This document shows, piece after piece, positions 1 through 11,795 of a stretch of DNA of 64,000 bases. The first letter of the stretch is position 1. The number at the start of each line of letters is the position of its first letter. Origin of the DNA: Dioscorea cayenensis subsp. rotundata (Eukaryota > Streptophyta > Magnoliopsida > Dioscoreales > Dioscoreaceae); assembly GCF_009730915.1 (NCBI RefSeq), contig NC_052490.1, forward strand, positions 31,496,625 through 31,560,624, given 5' to 3'. A program made the translations under genes and the position numbers. The notes below the pieces were generated by a model, which did no database searches, was not told where the DNA came from, and saw only the letters and a program-made list of their open reading frames with translations.

Positions 1-2315
1 TTTTTTTTATTAAGTCATTAATTAAATTTTATTAATCTAAACTTTATGTTAGCTTTTATAGCAGTCGGTGACCGGGATTAAAATTAAAATTCTATGTTCA
101 TGGTTTAGAATGATCATTTTGGCTTGACCCGTTGCCACAAAACTCATGAGTATATATGATGATCAATATTATACGACAATCAACTCACAAGATATTAGAT
201 TACATATGCTTAAAATAATAAAGTTCATGCAAGTTTTCTTGCTGATACAAATTGTTATAATATTTTAAATATTAAAAATATTTTTTAATATGATATCTTT
301 TCAGATTTTATGGTAGTTGTAGAGGTTAGGATACAACTTTTCATTTAAAGATAAAGTTATGCAAATTCAAATTGCATCTTTTTGTGTAATAAAAGAAGTT
401 TTAGCAATTATAAGACGTCCTTTCATGTATTAAGAAGTTATAATCTCCAAACTCTAATATAGTATAAGGAGAGCTCTTAAATGTTGAATGATCATAGAAT
501 ATTTGAAACACTTCTCTATAAGTGCAACAATAAATACATTCTCTCTATCTCTAAGGCTTACTTTGTTGTGTTTAACATTGTAAAAAATTCTTTGTATCAT
601 AAAGGCTTAGCATTCACCCTTGGCACACATTATAAAGGGCTAATTCTCCTTTAAAAAAGTGTGTTCATGTCTATAATCCAAAATGATTATCTTGTGTTCT
701 TCTTTGTTAAGTGCTCATTTAATTCCTCCAAAATTCCAATTAATCCAACACAAACTTTATTGCTTAGATATCTTATTGATTAAAGAAAAGTCTTAATTTT
801 GCCGGGCTCTTGCATTTGAAATAGAAAACCTTCTAGTACTTCCAAGAACATAGCGTTCCCTGAACTACCATCTATTGGCTTGTTTCACTATTCTTATGTC
901 TTTTATTGCATTGCACTGTCAATTTTTTTTTTTCCCATTTTTATTGGATGTTTTGTTTTTCTTGCACTAGTTTAGTTTGTTAGCTCCTCAATTCTCATGA
1001 GTTTTGGTTTTGGTCCTTTTTTTTATTTTAATTTTTTTCTATGTGATAAGCCACCTCAACACACATTATTTTTATTATTGAAACGTCAACTATACATTGA
1101 GAAGGACTCAAATGCCTTAACCACCAGGCTATTATAGCAGTGACTAGTTGTTTTTTTTTCAATAAATCATGATATGTCTATTGTGTCTTTATATAAAAAA
1201 AAAACCAATAACATCCTTTAGTGAATTTCATTCTCAAATTAATAAATACCACATCACCGTGTCATTTTCTGATTCCAATAACAAAAACCAATTGAAAAAT
1301 GCAAACCAGTTTCATTCCTCTGTATTCCGAAATCGACATTTAATTCTTTGTCCACCCTGAAACTCATTCAATTAAGGAGGTTGAGACACATTATTTGTGG
1401 GTCCAAATACATTGACAAAAACTGCATCTGTGTCCAAGAGAGTGAGCCATCATATTTGAAACTTGAAGGAAAGGTACATTTATCGGCATCATGAGGTTAG
1501 TTTGGAGGTGGCACTAAATTGGACAAGTATAAGCCCTTCTCAATCCAGCCCCCCAACAATAAATTTGATAGAGTGGTAATGCATAATTTATGGCTTTCTA
1601 ACTAACTGCCCTTCTTTTCCTTACATTCTTTACTAGACAGAGCTGATGATTTAGTTGTTAGGTGCTAAGTCTTGTTATAACTTTAATGCAATAAATTTTT
1701 ACCGATTAAGCAGCTAGAGTATTAATGGCAGTGTTTCACTGTATCATTATTAATTATTTGTTAATTATCACGATCACCTTATTAATTTGCCTTGAATTTG
1801 AACCAGATTCAAACAGATATCTTAAGTAAAATGGAAGATTTGTGGTAACCACTCATGGACACCTAGTTGATTTTGAAACAATTCAAACAAATATCTGAAG
1901 TAAAATGAAAGATTTGTGGTAACCGCTTATAGACACATAGTTGATTTTGAAACAATTCAAACATAAGTCAACTATATAGACATACACAGACTTCTAATGA
2001 AGGTGGTCACACACACTATGTGAAAATAAAAATGAAATAATGATAATATAAACAGAAAACCCAACCAATGGTCCACAAAATCTTTGAGTAGAATCAGGAT
2101 TTGTCCGTAAAATTTAAAACAGGATTCTAGATGTTCTTTACATTTCGAAAGGTAGATAACAATTGATTAACAACATGAAGGCCTCTCTCTCTGTTCGTCA
2201 CAAGCTAGAATCGTGCCATCACAAGCATTGAATATATTGAGCAGGGGACAGTTGAGTCGATTTATTAATTCGGTCTTCATTGTAGTTGAATTTGTACCAC
2301 TTGTCTCTTGCTCTC
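1..2315. other. Upstream region of the BURP gene; part of a duplicated unit
   Basis: No convincing gene is seen; the short open frames are AT-rich and lack family features. Two blocks recur further right in the same order. The stretch near 1-200 resembles about 5620-5830, and 1200-1600 resembles about 5960-6350, including shared words such as CAAATACATTGACAAAAACT and AAGAGAGTGAGCC. The region is therefore the promoter side of a tandem duplication whose second copy leads into a dead BURP gene. Confidence 0.6.
1808..1965. repeat. 74-bp tandem repeat, two copies plus a stub
   Basis: Units start with TTCAAACA at 1808, 1882 and 1956, a constant 74-bp spacing. Each full unit holds AAGATTTGTGGTAACC and ends with TTGATTTTGAAACAA. 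The two full units differ at a handful of bases. It lies about 350-500 bp upstream of the BURP TATA box. Confidence 0.8.
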
Positions 2316-2323
2316 TATATAAA
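2316..2323 (+). promoter_or_regulatory. TATA box of the BURP gene
   Basis: TATATAAA lies 67 bp upstream of the ATG at 2390, within a CT-rich context typical of plant core promoters. Transcription would be expected to start near 2345-2355, giving a short leader. Confidence 0.6.
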
Positions 2324-2389
2324 GCTCCTTCATTTCCATTCCATTCCATCCCATTCCCTCTCAAAGTTTGGGCACCTCTGTCCTGAAAC

Positions 2390-3649
2390 ATGAAGCACTT
2401 CTTAAGTGTCCTTGCTCTCATCTTGGTAAGCAATTACATATCCTCAATCTCATTTAAACATTCATATTCTTTTATTAATTAATATACTACCCTTTTTTCA
2501 GATCACAACAACATCTACACATGCATCCACAACCCAAGTCTACTGGCATAAAATGCTACCCAACTCTCCCATGCCCAGAGCCATCATGGATCTCATATCC
2601 TCTGGTTCTCTCTCTCTCTCTCTTTTGTGTGCATGTAGAGAAAAAACTTAGAAGTTTAATTAACAATAGTGTTATATTATATATAAGCTGCAGATGAACT
2701 TGGTGAAGAGAAGACAGGGACAGCAGTAAACGTAGGTAAAGGTGGAGTCGTAGTGAACACTGGGAAATCTGGAGGCAGTGGCACAAACGTCAACGTTGGT
2801 CATGGTGGTGTTGGAGTGAACGTCAAGGGAAAAGGTAACACCCAAGTTGGAGTTGGGAAAGGAGGTGTGAATGTGAACACTGGTCCCAAAGGAAAGCCAG
2901 TTGTGGTCAAGGTGCATCCTGGTGGAAGCCCCTTCGATTATAATTATGCTGCTACTGAGACTCAAGTCCATGATGATCCTCATGTAGCACTTTTCTTCCT
3001 GGAAAAGGATTTGAGCCCTGGTTCCAAATTTGATCTTCAGTTCACCAAGACGACCTCCGGGTCACCTTTTTTATCTCGTTCACAAGCAAACACCATTCCG
3101 TTCTCATCAAACAAGCTGCCTGGGATCCTAACTCGTTTTCAGGTAGAGCCAAACTCTATTACGGCTGAGACCATGAAGAAGACCCTAGTGGAGTGTGAAG
3201 AGCCGGCCATGGACGGGGAGAGTAAGTTCTGTGCTACGTCATTGGAATCCATGGTGGAGTTCAGCATGATGAGTTTGGGAACAAGAGACGTGCAGGCAAG
3301 CTCAACAACAGTGAAGGAGAAGAGTGGTGATGTTGAGGTGAAAAAGACTTTTAGTGTTGCTCCTGCCGGTGTACGTGCGTTGGGCGGAGAGAAGCTGGTG
3401 GCATGCCATGCGCAGCCATACCCTTACGCAGTGTTTTTCTGCCACGCAACGGGGAAGAGCAAGGCGTACAAGATGGCGCTGGAAGGGAATGATGGGATGA
3501 AAGTGGAAGCTGTGGCCGTGTGCCATCTTGATACGGCTAAGTGGAACTCGAAGCACTTGGCTTTCCAGGTGCTCAAGGTGAAGCCTGGGAGCGTCCCAGT
3601 TTGCCATTTCCTGCCAGAGGACCATGTTGTGTGGAGTGTTAGCAAGTAG
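2390..3649 (+). CDS. RD22-like BURP-domain protein (intact)
   Basis: Likely exons are 2390-2425, 2502-2604 and 2694-3649, giving 364 residues. The N-terminus (MKHFLSVLALIL, continuing in exon 2) is a hydrophobic secretion signal. It is followed by the conserved early segment with YWHKMLPNSPMPRAI. Residues about 60-110 are Gly/Val/Asn-rich short repeats of the GVNVN type seen in RD22-like proteins. The BURP domain starts at FFLEKDL (residue 147). It has the family's four CH pairs at residues 284, 296, 323 and 350, spaced X10, X25 and X25. BURP proteins are secreted and cell-wall associated, and RD22 members respond to drought and abscisic acid; the exact role here is inferred from family only. 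This is the only undamaged member of a decayed local cluster. The ATG choice follows from the signal peptide and the TATA box 67 bp upstream. Confidence 0.92.
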
Positions 3650-5619
3650 GGTGGAAAAAGTTCATTATGTGATGGTGTTTGCTGGTTTACATATATATAT
3701 ATATATATATATTATTTGCTGTATTGTTGCATGGAATAAGAATGTCTGTGTGTATGTGCTTGTGAGACACTAGTCATCTTGTTGTATGTTATATTATATA
3801 GTAATGGAAATTAACTTTTCTTCATTATTAGTTTAATTGGTTGGTGCTATGTTCAAGTATGCCCTTAGACTTGGGTAATCAACGAAAATTTGTATTATAA
3901 TGTACTCTCTTATTTAGAGTTGATAATGCCACATCTGATCAATTAATTAAATACACGATATATCGTCTAGATATGTGTCTAGTCATGGATTAGAATTAAT
4001 AATTTAATGTATATGTTTTAGTTTAGACACATGCGCCTTAACACATAAACTCATTGAACAGATTTTTTCTTTTTTTCTTTTTTAAAAAAATAAACCACAT
4101 TTATTATAAAAGAACAAATTTCTACCTTCACTCATATATTTGAAATTTTTATATTTTTATTATAGTATAAATACAAATATACAATAATATATAAATAAAT
4201 GTCTTTTTTTTTAATAAAATAAACATACATCCTTTCAACATATAAATCTCATTCATAAATAATTATGCCTTAAAATGCAAAAAGATAGGGTAAAGCTAAT
4301 TATATAACCTATGAAATTAGAGTATATACAAAAAATAAAAAATAAAAAAAATAAACAAATGTTTAAAATTCTGTGGGTGTGCGTGCATGTGTAACTGTCA
4401 CAAAACTAGTAGTGATATAACAAATAAATTAACAAATGAATTAACAAATGATGGCATAACAAAAAAAAAAAAAACCCATTTACTCCATGTCAACATGTTT
4501 GTATAAGTTGCAACGTTGTAACCGAGTGTAAACATTGAAGAGTTTTTTTACTAACATATATATATATATATATATTAAGGGAGTGAAGAATTCTAAAATA
4601 TTTTGAGAAGAGGTGGTAGGAAAACTATAGGGATAGATATCTTTTCTTGATTGTTTTTTTAAGAATATACAATGATTTAAACTCAAAATCACTTATTTAA
4701 AAAATTAAATTTTTTAGTATTTATGTCAACCTCTTTGATTGATTGTATATATTAAAAATATGAGTTTATCCAATTCATCTTAAATATCGTAACCCAAAAA
4801 CATTAATCTTAGCCATAGTTAATTGAATTCTTTAAGTTGACATAATTCATCCTTAAATCGTGATTGAAATTATGTTTAAAAAGACAAATTAATCTTTTAA
4901 TGAGGTTTTGAAGAGAGAAAGCGGAAATCATTGAACCACGTTAGTTTTGGCCAATTACATTTTAAATTATTTCCCAAATTTTCTCATGAATTCATGATCA
5001 TCTAATTAAGAAAATTTTAGGATTGAATTCCCATTATAGCTAAACTATGGTAGGGTTTAGGAGTGTGCCAAATTGAGGTTCTCGATTCTGTTGGAGCTCT
5101 TTGATGAATAACTTTGAATATAATTTTCGTCAAAAAAAAAAAACTTTGAATATAATTTAAGTTTTTTTTTTTAAAAAAAAACTATTGTTGCAATACTTGA
5201 GTAGTAGTATGAATAACTCTCATAGGGAAGATAGACAATTTGACTCCCTTTTAAAACATGATTAAGGATTTGTAGTGTATATGTGCTACATTATCAAATA
5301 AAAGTAATAATACTAAAACAATAAAAAAAATAAAAATTGTAAACCTTTCATCTCTTATGCATAAAGAACAAATTTTATATATTTCTTTAGCCATCGAATA
5401 ACTCTTAAAACACATTATGGACATTAAATTGACAAACTTATTTGTTTATTGACTTTATTAGCATTTATTACATATTTTCAAATTTTCATTTTAATTTATT
5501 AGAGACTAGGAATTATAGGGATCATGCTCAGATGCGTAACCTAACCATGCTTGAGATGAGCTTGGCTTCACTCCCTCATTCATTCTTTCTTATTCAAGCT
5601 TTTGCTTTTTTCCCTTCTT
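3650..5619. other. BURP 3' flank and AT-rich intergenic DNA
   Basis: The 3' untranslated region holds a (TA)n tract near 3692-3711. The stretch 3840-4050 is the ancestor-like version of sequence that reappears at about 7075-7200 and, inverted, at about 7700-7830. A second (TA)n tract lies near 4556-4575. No gene, RNA or intact mobile element is seen between 4050 and 5619. Confidence 0.6.
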
Positions 5620-6456
5620 TTTTATTTAATTAAAATTTTATTAATTCTATAGAATCTTAAGTTTATGTTTATGTTAGATTTTATGTGAATTAACACATGA
5701 TCATCATATATATACAACAATGGAGATTAATATTAACATTTAATGTTTATGGTTTCACATAATCATCTTGTCCAACCCTTACCATTTACATAGACATAGA
5801 TATATGATGGTCGATATGACATGATGATCATCTAAAAAAATTTAATAAAAATTTAAAATAAATAAAATAATAATATTCATATATGCTTTATTCCAAGCAA
5901 ATGAACTAGAAACATCTTTTAGTAAACCAGCCTCCCTACTTCATTAATTGTTAAGATAATTTTTATAAATTTCATTATCAAGTTAATAAACACCACATCC
6001 GTATGTTATCATCTTATTCCAATAACAGAAATCAATTCAAACAGCAAAGTAGTTTTATGTCTCGATCTCGATTCCCAATCTACAATTACATTTCCTTGTC
6101 CGACCGCCCTCAAACTCAATCAATTAAATAGGTTCATCATTTAATAAAAGAGGTCAGGACACATCATTAGTGTGTCCAAATACATTGACAAAAACTGTGT
6201 TTGTGTCTAAGAGAGTGAGCCCTTCTCATGATAAGGACTCAGCATTATGAGGTTGACTTGGACGCAGCACTAAATCGGACAAGTATAGTGTATAAGCCCT
6301 TGTCAAACTAGGGCCCCAATAGTAAATTTAGCAAAGTTGGAATGCTTAATATATATATATGGTCAATTAATTGTTGAATAAACAACATAAGGCAATAATA
6401 AATTAGAGCAATTACGTCACATAAATATAACATCATTCATACATAAATATGATGGC
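5620..6456. repeat. Second copy of the BURP upstream region
   Basis: Blocks match 1-200 and 1200-1600 in the same order and orientation, with many substitutions and indels. The part corresponding to 1600-2600 (TATA box, exon 1, exon 2) is not found. The copied promoter therefore leads directly to a truncated exon 3 at about 6520. Confidence 0.65.
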
Positions 6457-6519
6457 TTGATTGTTTTGTCTTATTGTGTTTTTGTTGTTTTGTCTTCATT
6501 TGTCTATAAAGGAATGCTT

Positions 6520-7005
6520 GTTGGTGCCACTACGAAAGTTGGTGCCCCTCTCCTTTATCATTACTCTAACATTGAGACTCAAGTCCATGATGACCCTAAC
6601 ATAGCACACTTCTTTTTGGAAAAGGACTTGAATCCCGGTTCCAAATTTGACCTCCGATTCACAAAGATGACCTCTGGGTCACTCTTTATATCTCGTTCAT
6701 AGGCAAATACCATCCCGTTCTCATCAAATAAGTTGCCTAGATCATAACCTATTTTTAGGTCGAGCCAAGGTCCGCTATGGCTGAGGCCATGAAGAAGACA
6801 CAGACGCTCGTGGAGTGCGAGGAGCCAACCTTGGAAGGGGAGAGTAATGGAATCTATGGAGGAGTTCAGCATGATGAGCTTGGGAATGAGAGATATATAG
6901 GTAAGCTCAACAACGGTGAACGATAAGAGTGGTGATGCTAAGGTAAAAAAGATCTGCAATCTTGCTCTGACCGGTGTGCGTGCGTTGGGTGGAGAGAAGC
7001 TTGGT
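6520..7005 (+). pseudogene. BURP pseudogene A, truncated at both ends
   Basis: The open part reads like exon 3 of the intact gene (IETQVHDD, HFFLEKDLNPGSKFDL, TKMTSGSLFISRS). It then hits a TAG at 6700-6702 where the intact gene has CAA. Homology continues past it in broken frames (ANTIPFSSNKLP, ETLVECEEP-like and SMEEFSMMSLG-like stretches), with a deletion near 6846. It stops at the GVRALGGEK-like segment near 7000, just before the first CH pair, and jumps straight into 3'-flank sequence. Exons 1 and 2, the Gly-rich repeats and all four CH pairs are missing. Confidence 0.88.
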
Positions 7006-7838
7006 TACATGTTCTTAAGTCAGTTAGTCTGCCAGTCCCCGGACTAGGGAATCCGTCAAATTCACATTGCAATATACTCTAATTCTATTTAGAATTGATG
7101 GTGTTATATCAGACTGGTCAATTAAATACCCTGTCACGTCGAATCACTGATTAGAATTAATAATTGAATATTTTGATTTTTAAATTATACCTATACCTTA
7201 ACAATTTCTCCCTTCACTCGTATATTTAAAATTTCTATATATTGTTGATTAATATTCTATGATTAATATATTGTAGTATTTCATATCATAACAACAGCTA
7301 CCCATGCATTCACCTCCCAAACCTACTGGCAAAAAATTGTACCTTACTCTTCCATGCCCAGAGCTATCCTAGGACTTATGATATCTTTGGTTCTCTGTGT
7401 GTGTCACATCCCAAACAGGATCCGATTTAATACACATATAGCACCGTCAATTCTAAATAGAATTAGAATATATTATAATGTGAATTTGATGGATTCCATA
7501 TTTTGGGAACTGACAGACTGACTAACTTTGGAACATGCAACCAAGATTCTCTCTACCCAACGCACGAACAACGGTTGGAGTAAGACTGTAGGATTTTTGG
7601 CCAGTAGGTTTGGGAAGTAGCTATTGTTATGATCGGAAATATTTCAGTATATTAATCACAGTACATTAATCAATAGTATATAGAAATTTCAAATATACAA
7701 GTGAAGGGAGAAATTGTTAAGGTATAGGTATAATTTAAAAATCAAAATATTCAATCATTAATTTTAATTAGTGATTCGATGTGAAGTGTATTTAATTAAC
7801 ATGTTTGATATAACACCATCAACTCTAAATAGAATTAG
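7005..7838. repeat. Inverted duplication of BURP-derived flank
   Basis: The left arm (about 6975-7350, plus) and right arm (about 7440-7838, minus) are inverted copies of the same series. That series is an exon 3 end, a 3' flank with TTCTAATTCTATTTAGA-like words, a stretch ending in TTAACAATTTCTCCCTTCACT, and the start of exon 2. Arms differ by scattered substitutions and a deletion inside exon 2 on the right arm (about 7590-7640). The right arm carries on beyond the Mutator-like element at 11787. Confidence 0.75.
7285..7389 (+). pseudogene. Isolated BURP exon 2 relic
   Basis: This stretch aligns with exon 2 of the intact gene (2502-2604). It encodes a TYWQKI...YSSMPRAI-like segment and ends at a GT followed by CT/GT-rich DNA, as in the original. 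The 3' splice site has lost its AG (CAT in place of CAG). It follows pseudogene A's 3' flank, so it looks like the start of a further tandem BURP copy whose body is lost. Confidence 0.7.
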
Positions 7839-8744
7839 GGAATAATCCCCCAATTAGTCCCTCTATTTTACTCACGCTGCCTTTTTAGTCCCTCTATTAT
7901 CAAACATCCCAATTGAATCCCTCTCTTATTTCTATTGAAAATTTTAATCCAAACACTAACCGGTGTTAGTGTCTCCGTTCATTGATGCTTATGTGGCACT
8001 TTTATAGCATTTTAAGAATTATAATATTATTAAAAAATCATAGGAAAAGCCACTTCATTTCGGATGCAATCTCAAACCCTAACAAACTCTCCTGCAACCC
8101 ATCCATCTCCTTCATCTCGTAGTCCTCGATCCCCCACATTTCTCTATCGTATCGGCGACATCTCTCGAGATTTCTTCCACCGTTTCTCCCATCTCCTCTA
8201 GCTGTTGCCAACACTATTGAAAAGGACACAATCTTCCCGCACTTCTTCTCTGACATCGATCATCTACACTAGACCATCATTTCTAGTCAAGTGTCCTACT
8301 AGTGCCATTTGTGAAGCTCAAGGTAAGAGAGATAGTATTTGGCAATAAGATTCTATTTTTAATTTTGGGCTTGATTTCATCTTATTGGATTAGCCTAGTG
8401 TTGTAATGTATGAATAATCAGCTATTTTGGATCAGGAAAATATTTGGTTAATAAGTTGTTGTGTAGAGATTCTTGATTTGATCTCAACAACTAAATCTTG
8501 TTCTTTTGCATCAGCACTCAGCTCATCAAATGCTTTTCAAATTTACAAGGTTTATGTTTTAAAATTCCTATGGTGTGGTTTTTAGTTTGTTTATTAATTT
8601 TTCTTCTTTGAAATTTTGTATGTCATGTTATAAACACCTAAATGTGTGTATTCTATGCGTAGATATGTTGTATTATTTATGTATTGATTGATGAATTGTT
8701 ACAATTTTTTGTGGTTTAATTGGTCTTATTCGTATTACATGCCT

Positions 8745-10170
8745 CAAGGATGCCCAGGTGAGCTCGACAACAGAAATGAGAAAGAAATTGACACCGAAAA
8801 TGACATTTTAGAGCCACGGTATTGTAGCAACATTGTAGTAGGCACTGTAGCACAAAAGAGTTAGGAAACGGCGAAGTCTTGGGTTTTGTTGATGGGTTTT
8901 CTAACGGCCATGAAAATGCCTGTGAACCGACTGAAGGATGCGCAGTTTATTATAGCAGTTACTGTAAAAGTTTACTTTAGCACTTTACTGCATTTTTTTA
9001 CTATAGCATTTCACTATAGCACTTCACAGAATTTTTTGCAGAAATCCCGAGACTCTTATAGATTCCTTCACATTTGTGAACCAAGCCGTGAAGCTAACCC
9101 GAGAGTGGTTTTAAAAGGGTTTTTAGCGCTTTTGAGCAATCATTCATCCCTCCTTTTGAAGCTCTAAACTCCACAATTCAGATCCGAGGTGAAAGAAGGT
9201 AATTGATGACATTTGTGAAGAGGAAATCGATAGGAGAAGCATAATCTACCAAGTTCCACCCTTGATCCTACTTATAGAAGCTTGGAGATGACGAGGAAAG
9301 CTGCCCCCATTGCAGCCTGTGTGGAAGCTTTTCGTGCAATCCGAAACGTTAGTTGGCTTCTAACCTTTGAGGGAGTTTTACTTATAATTGTTTTAGTTGT
9401 TTTTACCATGATGAACTTTGTATTTTCTTGTATGGACGGCTAAACCCCAAGGTCACTGGATGTCGGTGAACCTTGAGGTGAACTTGTTTGTATGATTGCT
9501 TAGTTTGCTTTGAATGCATGTGGTTTGATTTTGTGATTCAAGCTTTGTTTCCTTTGATGTGTTGAATTGCATGAGAACTCTGTGGTTCGACTCCTAGGTT
9601 GTACTTGTATGCGTGGGATGCGCCCTTGTATGAGACTTATATAGGTTAGAAGGGATCCATGTACAAATACAACGAGGTATTCAGGTATTTTGTACCCCTC
9701 CAACCATTAGGGATAAAACTAGACGTGCGTTTACCCTAATTAGAGAATTCCATGCCCCCATTACAATCGTAGGATGATTTAGTTGAAAGAGATTCCGGAC
9801 CAATACTCGTACAGAATTAGGGGTAATCACCGAGGGATTCGGGATTACCTACTTTAGGAATCTTTTGGGTCCAAAATCATCACTGCTTTGTAACCTTAGC
9901 ATTCTTCGAGCATTAGTAGCCCTGAGGGAATCCGCATCCGTGACTGTCCTTTCTTCTAGATTTCCCACTCTTTCATCCTGGCATATTTGCATCCTCCTTT
10001 AGTAGTTTTTATTCCATTTTGATAGTTTATAACACTTGTACTCCAATTTGTAGGCTAAACAATAAGTAAAGAGGAAGTAAGGGTAGCTCCATAGCCCTAT
10101 GGAATATGACCCATGTGTCGCTCACAAGGTATTACTTGATGACCCCGTGCACTTGCGGGTGTTCACATCA
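8745..10170 (+). mobile_element. LTR-retrotransposon-like sequence inside the MULE
   Basis: The stretch has repeated CACTGTAGCA-like words (8830-9030). It ends with a run resembling the end of plant Ty3/gypsy LTR or leader regions, including CCCTATGGAATATGACCC, GGTATTACTTGATGACC and CCGTGCACTTGCGGGT. No gag or pol frame is seen. I could not find TG..CA ends with a 5-bp duplication, so the limits are approximate. It could be a solo LTR nested in the MULE or sequence the MULE captured. Confidence 0.4.
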
Positions 10171-11330
10171 TCATGTTTGATAATCTCTTACCTATTTAAC
10201 TAATTGCGTGTCAACTTTGGATTCATGTAGTATGAACTTGAAAAATATGCTTTTCTTCGTAGATCATGAGCCTTTTTTTCTTGTAGCATTAGGCTTTAAT
10301 TTGTTTTAATTAATGAGTGTGGTTGGTGCTTTTTGATGGTCGGGCATTAAAGAGTAGGAGGCTAGCTGTATACCAAAACAAGAATGTAGAACAAAGTCAG
10401 CAAACCTCTGCTTCATTTAAAGCTGTAGACTTCCCATCACATAATAGTATGCCATCTGCTACACCTTAAGAAAAGTCTTGAATTTGAAGCAAAGTTGTGG
10501 GTTTTTCTTTAATAGTAACTGTGCATTTGTTTTGGCCTCAGACTTCAGGAATGACATGCAATGTTTTGTTATGTATTCAATTGGAGAATGTTTTGTATAA
10601 ATAACTTCTCATTGTGGACCAGAAGTTTATGTCTCTATCATTATGTTTAAATATCATAAATATGAAAATAGATCATATTAATTTGAAAATTTTGAATCAT
10701 CAATGAAGTTTGGAAATTATGTGGTAAATTTTACTTTTGTTAATGGTTGTCTTGACAGATTTAACAGCATATACCACATATGTCATGCAACCTCTCAACA
10801 TCTTCATAGTTTTAAAGTGCAGATTATATCATATCTACAAAAATACACAATTAATATTTAGCAGATTGAAGATATGCAATTTTTGCAGCCAAAAATTTTA
10901 TTCATATGAAATTCAATTCAGTATGAAAGAAAACATCCACATGCGTATAATGTCCATATTACAGCTTATAACAAATTATGTTTACCAACAATGTTGTTGC
11001 TCATCTAAAACACAATTAAAGCTTCACTGATTTGTGAAAGCAACCATTCCGATCCAAAGTATGACATACAAAATAAATAATAGGGAAACAAAACAATAGG
11101 AGAAATCATTCCTTGGAGATTTTCCATCCTCTTCTACCCTAGCATTTGGGAGTATGTTGTTATTTGTCATCAACTGGGTTGAGATACAACACACGTTTGA
11201 TGAGGAATAATCATACCACAATGGATGTTGGGGGAGAAATGGAGGAAGATGATGCATCCAACGATTAGAGGACATGGGAGGAACAATAGTGAAAATCTTA
11301 GAAAAAGTCATCGATGCAATGGAGGAGAGT
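10171..11330. other. MULE interior with no recognised gene
   Basis: AT-rich sequence without a convincing coding frame lies between the LTR-like block and the right terminal repeat. Two open frames near 10737-11030 (plus) and 11024-11311 (minus) show no family features. The latter runs into the terminal repeat and is probably chance. Confidence 0.4.
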
Positions 11331-11795
11331 GAAGGGAAATCGAAGGCTAAGGGAGTTGAGGAAAGGAATGGAAGTGGGGGTGGAGAGTTAGTTAGGGTTT
11401 GGGGGAAGAGATATTTGAGACTCTAACGGTGGCGGAAATCTCCAGAAAAGTTACCGATGAGATGGAGAGTGGTGAGGGTCGATGGCGGGAGGAGAAAGGT
11501 GGGGGTGGCAGAGAGAGAGAGTTTGTTAGGGTTTCGAGTTTGGAGGGGTTTGAGACTCATCCGAAATGACATGGCTTTTCCTATGATTTTTTAATAATAT
11601 TATACTTTTTAAAATGCCATCAAAGTGCCACATAAGCATCAATGGACGGAGACACTAACGCCAGTTAGTGTTTAGATTAAAATTTCCTAATCGAAATAAT
11701 AGAGAGATTCAATTTGGATGTTTGACAATAGAGGAACTAAAAAGATAGCATGAGTAAAATAGAGAAACTAATTAGGGGACTATTCTTAGAATTAG

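Larger units (their letters stand above)
7839..11786. mobile_element. Non-autonomous Mutator-like element (MULE), 9-bp TSD
   Basis: The direct repeat TAGAATTAG lies immediately outside both ends (7830-7838 and 11787-11795); 9 bp is the hallmark of Mutator elements. The termini are long inverted repeats. The left begins GGAATAATCCCCCAATTAGT and the right, reversed, AGAATAGTCCCCTAATTAGT. Similarity continues for roughly 400 bp on each side, through ATTTCGGATG and AAACCCTAACAAACTCTC words. No MURA transposase frame is seen inside, so it depends on an enzyme from elsewhere. It sits in the 3' flank of the inverted BURP pseudogene. Confidence 0.85.

Noticed and set aside
3302..3645. Two minus-strand open frames over BURP exon 3
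   Set aside because: They are antisense shadows of the intact BURP coding exon and have no family features.
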